Part shown: positions 59,774 through 64,000 of the stretch, in pieces | Layout of the letters: each line of letters starts with the position of its first letter | How positions within the stretch are numbered: the stretch's first letter is position 1 | NCBI GenBank assembly: GCA_030248225.1 | Contig: JASANE010012106.1 | Location: 1 to 64,000 of the forward strand | DNA: 64,000 nucleotides | Direction: 5' to 3' | Source: Trileptium ribeirensis | Taxonomy: Eukaryota > Nematoda > Enoplea > Enoplida > Thoracostomopsidae | Program-made: the position numbers and the translations under genes | The notes under the pieces: model-generated | The model's database searches: none | What the model saw: only the letters and a program-made list of their open reading frames with translations | What the model was told of the DNA's origin: nothing

Positions 59774-59995
59774 CAGGGGCGTAGTCAGAGGGGGCGCGGG
59801 GGGGCAGGCACACTTGAGGATGAAATTTGAAGGCACTTCCAAAAACAAAATATCGGGGAAAAATAGTGCTTGTCGCGCGGTTATTTTAATTCACTGCAGT
59901 TGAGGTCTTGACACTGATATACAAAAACTGCCCATAAAAACATTCCAAAAAAGTTTGTCAGCCCCCTCCCCCCAATCAAAAAGACTGGCTACCTC
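59774..59995. mobile_element. Short element with GCGTAGCCAG-type ends, copy 1
   Basis: The left end reads CAGGGGCGTAGTCAGAGGGG then a G run; the right end reads CCCCCAATCAAAAAGACTGG then CTACCTC, roughly inverted. Ends of this kind (GGCGTAGCCAG followed by G-rich sequence) are familiar from non-autonomous elements in animal genomes. Confidence 0.45.
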
Positions 59996-60198
59996 ACCGA
60001 CCCGAGCTCCAAGAAAGTAAACTACTTCGATAAATGTTTATATTTTAATCGATTTCTTGTATGATGGATCCCAGTAATATTCCCAGCATGTATGAATTTA
60101 TTTATATAGAAGGCAACGCCAGTTTCAGTCTTTTACTAAAAACCACCACAATCGAGTCCCAAACCGAGTCAAGTGGAGTTCTTACATTCGGCTCCTAG

Positions 60199-60990
60199 CA
60201 GTTACAGTTGCGTCCTTTCGAAAAAGAACAGAACGAGGCTATGAAAAATTGTGAAGCCTTGATAGCTATTATTGACACAATATCAACATGTGCCCTACAG
60301 ATTATAGTATTTCGCGGTCATCGTGTGGAGGACGCTTCTATGCCTGACCCACAGCTGGAACCAAGTGAAAACGATGGGAACTTTTGTGGCCTGCTGCGTT
60401 TTCGAATACGCGGTGGCGGCACACGTTATTCAACCATATCAAGGTGCAGAAGCAAACGCCACATATATACTTGTCACCAATAATACAGAACGAAATCATA
60501 GCCGCGGTTTTAAGAAATAGTGTGGGCAGGATTACAAAAAGTATTGACAAATCTCTTATTGGGCTCTTATTGCTGACGATACAACGAATCGGCAGAGGCG
60601 CTAGCGACTTGTGATTGCAGTTCGTTGTGTGACGAATGATCGTGGCAGCTATCAGTTGCGCGAAGATCTCTTATTTAATTGGGAGCATTACTGCAAATGA
60701 CGAGCTTCACGACTAAGCTAGGTTGAGCGGGAAGTCCATAGCAGACGCAATTATGAATGGCATTTCTAACCTCACCCTCGATCTTGCCAAATGCGTTGCC
60801 CAATGGTACGATAAAGCCAGTGTAGCGGCAAGCGACTGACGAGGCGTTGCAGCGCATATTCTGCAACATGCAGAACTAGCGGAGTATCCACACGGCATTC
60901 TTATGGGCTGAACTTATGCGCGGCGTAGGCTATTAAAGTCCCTGCACTACGAAACGTACGCTCTGCTGCATAGTGACATCTTCAAGCCCA
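60199..60990 (+). pseudogene. Decayed hAT transposase of the ZMYM1/DUF4371 type
   Basis: Pieces in successive frames follow the order of this family: ALQIIVFRGHRVED and SENDGNFCGLLRFRI (60208 frame), HVIQPYQGAEANATYI (60323 frame), SPIIQNEIIAAVLRNS (60384 frame), LIADDTTNRQ, a stop, RLVIAVRCVTNDRG, then further on LTLDLAKCVAQWYDKAS, a stop, and RGVAAHI. The DD of LIADD corresponds to the start of the hAT catalytic domain, and CVAQWYDKAS to the C-x-G-Q-x-Y-D-G block. Several frameshifts and stops show it is dead. The family comparison is from memory. Confidence 0.65.
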
Positions 60991-62490
60991 AGCGACGAAA
61001 AGTATCTATACGCATGGTGTAAAACAGAAGATTATCTTTTAGGGTACAATTTGCGCATATATACACCAAAAAAATTGCGTGGTCTGGAAAGCCCGCTGCA
61101 CCTTGCTATAAAGCTTCATGGTGCACACCGTCGAAATTTGAAAGGTAGCTTACCTTATACCTATCTGTTCTTGCTAGCATGGCACATCACGATACGTTTT
61201 GCCCACACGCTATATATCCACTGTGAGCAAAACCCGCACCTCGAAACTCAGTGGTAACGTGTATACACCTCGCATATCTGCGACAAATGCCATTAAACAA
61301 TTATACAATACACTACAAATTTATTCAGTTCCTATGGTACATACGATCGCGCCCCCCTAATCAAAGATACTGAATACGCCACTGCCACAGAATCACTATG
61401 GACTAAAAATTATATATTTAAAACCTTTCTTAGTACAAGCCTACTATGTTTACCTTTACATCAGCAAGTTTCTTTCAGTGCATATACCAACTTTTTCAAT
61501 TATTTATGCCCAAAAGCAAAGAACTAAAAGTAGCAAGAAGATTAAAGGTCCTGCAAAATTATAGAGCAGCGTCATAGCAGGGCTCGACGTAACGTTTGCT
61601 TGCCGACCGGCAGAAAAAACTAATCATAAAACGTGAATTAACACGTCTGATTTTGAGTTCAAAAGTTGATTCCATTTTGGGCTCACATATATATTGACCA
61701 AAAGGTAATACCATTTTTTTGCATTTTTTGGTGAAATTTTAAGCATGCTAATACTGATCATACTTTTGCACAGTTTTGTTTCAGCCAATCAGGAACAAGA
61801 AATATATATACTATATACTTAAAGCTAAAAATTTTAACTAAAATTATTATCTCATGAGGTATATATATTATATATTTTACAACAAATGAGTTGCTTAACA
61901 AATCCCAGTTCGGTTTCATTCGTAAACGATCCAGTGAACTTCAGCTCTTAGTTTGCATTGATAGCTCGTTGATATAAGCGTACATTGTAACAGTAACGGC
62001 TCCCTCGCTGAAATAACTTTGAAAAAAACGACTCCGTGCTTCGCAAGCATTGCCTGGGCTCTGATATTTGTACTGGTTGTCTGCTGCACGTGTTGGACGT
62101 CATTTTAGCATTACGGGATTTCTATACGAAGGACAGCATCAGACAGAACTAGCCGATTTGAGTATTGGGTCTGCTAACCACTTTTCAGTTACACCAAATC
62201 TCGTATTTTATACTGATAAATATACTGCTAGATCGTGGCGCCGTTAAGTGCGTTATATATAATTGTGCTATTTTGCAGTAGAAAATCAGTAAAAAAATTT
62301 CGCTACATATTTTTTGGTGCGGACTGCCGATAGACCGGCCGTGCCTACCACTAACAAAACAAAAATAAACGCAGTTCGCTACGTTAACAAAAACACAAGA
62401 AAATGTTGCATTATTCATAACAAAAACTATTAACATCGCTGGATAATTTTATTTGACATTATATACTTCGCCTTTATTTATATATACAAG
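60990..62490. other. No gene recognised
   Basis: A 94-codon frame at 60973-61257 shows nothing recognisable. CCCCCCTAATCAAAGATACT then GAATACGCC at 61351-61380 resembles the right end of the element at 59774-59995. The rest is AT-rich. Confidence 0.35.
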
Positions 62491-62496
62491 GAACAA

Positions 62497-62939
62497 GGGG
62501 GTAGCCAGAGGGGGGTGCGGGGGTCGCGATCAGCCTTTTGGTTCTACCCGAATCAATTTTTTAAAGATTTCGGCTGAAAATCATGTTGCAAATATCTTTC
62601 TAAATCTAGCCCCTCTCGCAGTAAAAAACACTTACTTTCAAGTTTGAACCATATTTTTGGCCAAACATCACATTTTTGTATAAAAATTCGCTATTTGGCC
62701 AACAGTTCCAGTTTTTACTTGTTTACGGCAAGCATGATATACCAATTCTTAGTTTCTGAAGGGTTTCTTTCAACTTAACATATATATTATATGCTTAACA
62801 CGAGTTTTGTTTATGGCACATGCTTGCCTTGCGGGACAGTATTTCGCATAAATAATTGGCGTAACCACCCCCCCGGTCCCCTCGCTTGTAGTCACCCACT
62901 GTGGGCCGCGACCCCTCTTTCCAAAATTTCTGGCTACGC
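62497..62939. mobile_element. Short element with GCGTAGCCAG-type ends, copy 2
   Basis: The left end reads GGGGGTAGCCAGAGGGGGG, then GGGGGTCGCG; the right end, in complement, reads GCGTAGCCAGAAATTTTGG, then GAGGGGTCGCGG. The ends are inverted and the outer 12 bases match well. 443 bp, no coding capacity. Confidence 0.5.
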
Positions 62940-63040
62940 TTGGACCAGGTATATATATTTTGTGAGCTATTTTCAAAATATTTTTGTACTTTGCTGTACA
63001 CCCGTTGTTAATTGTTTATCCTGCCACGTGTCCACAGTAT

Positions 63041-63378
63041 TTACTGCTTCTTCTTGGCGTCAGAAGTGTAAAAAACAAGTGCCATTGAGCCGTCTTGTCT
63101 ACTTTCCATCCGGTAATCAGCTCCGAATAGCAATATTCGGCTAATTACCACACTGCTACCTCCAGGCGGCGAAAAACTGTTGTTTGTAAGTCGGCAAGTT
63201 GGAAGGAGCCGTTTACGCTTCCGTCTATGTCGTTCTGATTCTACAGAGCTGCTGCAGCTCGACGAAGAATCATCGCATGAACCGCCGTTATTGCTGCATT
63301 CCAAGTATTGTGTCGGTTGCGATCCTTTTTCATTATGGAGAGGGTTCCGTCGTCATCAGAGTTTTGGATGTTACTCTG
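63041..63378 (-). CDS. Possible exon(s), unrecognised
   Basis: An acceptor TATTATTACAG ends at 63379. From it one frame (SNIQNSDDDGTLSIMKKDRN and on) runs to a stop at about 63241. In another frame a longer block continues to 63041 (GGSCDDSSSSCSSSVESERH, then RRKRKRLLPTC, later SRILLFGADYRMESRQDGS). The Ser-rich acidic part followed by a basic run looks like a nuclear protein, and the strand is that of the protease-SET gene. The switch of frame is unexplained, and no donor fits the phase-0 entry of exon 45105-45356. A start exon of that gene is only one possibility. Confidence 0.25.
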
Positions 63379-63743
63379 TAATAATATATATATATATAAA
63401 TCAATAAAATAATAACATATAGTTGATAACATTTTACATTCCAAATGTCAGGTAAGCAAAAAATATAAAAAGTGACCACGAACAGTGAACACCACGAAAT
63501 AAGCGTAAGCGCCACGCGTAGCGAGATCGCAACTACCGTTCGTAGAGAGTCGTTGAAAATATTAAAAATGAGTTTTTACAGGCGCGCCGCTAGTGGCCCA
63601 CCCCACATCCAACTCTGTTTATACGTATATTTACGAAGCGATAGTATGACTATATGGCTAAAAAATTTTAATTGTATATATCTTTTGGTCATGGTTCGAT
63701 CAGCATTTTTCAAACCGCAGCTTGAGATTTAATAAAGGATCGT

Positions 63744-63980
63744 TTACTGAGCGCCGCGTCCACCTAAGAATATCGGCTCGTTCAGTGCTCTACTACGTGA
63801 CCAAGCGGGAAGCGGTCGCACAAACCCATCATATCGTGTTGTAATTAGTACCCTACAGCAATTAATATTAGCGAAGAAATATTTGTCGTCCTTAATGACA
63901 TTGTTTTTGAAAGTGTTAGTTAACGTTATATTTAATTGCATGAATACACCACAAAAATGTAAGCTAAACACAACAGTCAA
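63744..63980 (-). other. Coding-like frame near the right edge
   Basis: A minus-strand frame of 78 codons has protein-like composition in its second half (FANINCCRVLITTRYDGFVR, then ALNEPIFLGGRGAQ) before a TAA. A possible acceptor (GTGTTTAG) lies at about 63970. No domain. Could be a terminal exon or chance. Confidence 0.2.
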
Positions 63981-64000
63981 AAATAACGTGTAGGTAGCAA

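Overview
The window looks like a stretch of an AT-rich animal (probably invertebrate) nuclear genome. It has no operons, Shine-Dalgarno sites or dense gene packing. Coding sequence comes as isolated open blocks bounded by good splice acceptors and donors, with introns from under 1 kb to about 7 kb. The space between is filled with decayed transposable elements: a Penelope-like retroelement with a GIY-YIG domain, hAT remnants, MITEs, minisatellites and tandem duplications. No species can be named from this.

All convincing coding blocks lie on the minus strand and fall into three units. (1) From 45.36 kb down to 27.27 kb, five exons with matching phases (45105-45356, 43023-43806, 38538-40067, about 35065-36549, 27267-27826) can be joined into one gene of about 1,536 codons whose start is not seen. 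It carries a Ulp1/SENP-like (C48) cysteine protease domain in the third exon and ends in a KMT5A/SET8-like SET methyltransferase domain. (2) At 21096-23642 a nearly intronless 848-residue protein has the layout of a DDE transposase (D542/D543, D641, E685). (3) From 11.68 kb to 8.08 kb, four phase-1 exons, two of them duplicates of one another, form an unrecognised gene.

The main hypothesis is that units 1 and 2, and perhaps 3, belong to one large intron-bearing DNA transposon or a domesticated derivative of it, in which a de-SUMOylase-like protease and a histone-type lysine methyltransferase travel with the transposase. I could not find the ends of such an element by eye, so this remains a hypothesis.

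Layout. 0-8 kb: decayed, locally GC-rich repeats, a tRNA-like sequence, (TA)n and (CA)n arrays and a degenerate ~175-bp repeat; a partial minus-strand reading frame runs off the left edge. 8-12 kb: unit 3. 12-21 kb: mostly empty, with a 1.7-kb element bounded by 154-bp inverted repeats at 18.5-20.2 kb. 21-24 kb: transposase. 27-45 kb: protease-methyltransferase gene, its introns holding a three-copy ~625-bp tandem repeat, a cluster of hairpins and one of two related pseudogene fragments. 47-64 kb: repeat-rich, with a decayed hAT element (49.04-50.25 kb), a 24-bp minisatellite with 445-bp higher-order structure (54.9-55.5 kb), a 5'-truncated Penelope-like element (55.55-56.54 kb), a ZMYM1-type hAT pseudogene (60.2-61.0 kb) and several MITEs.
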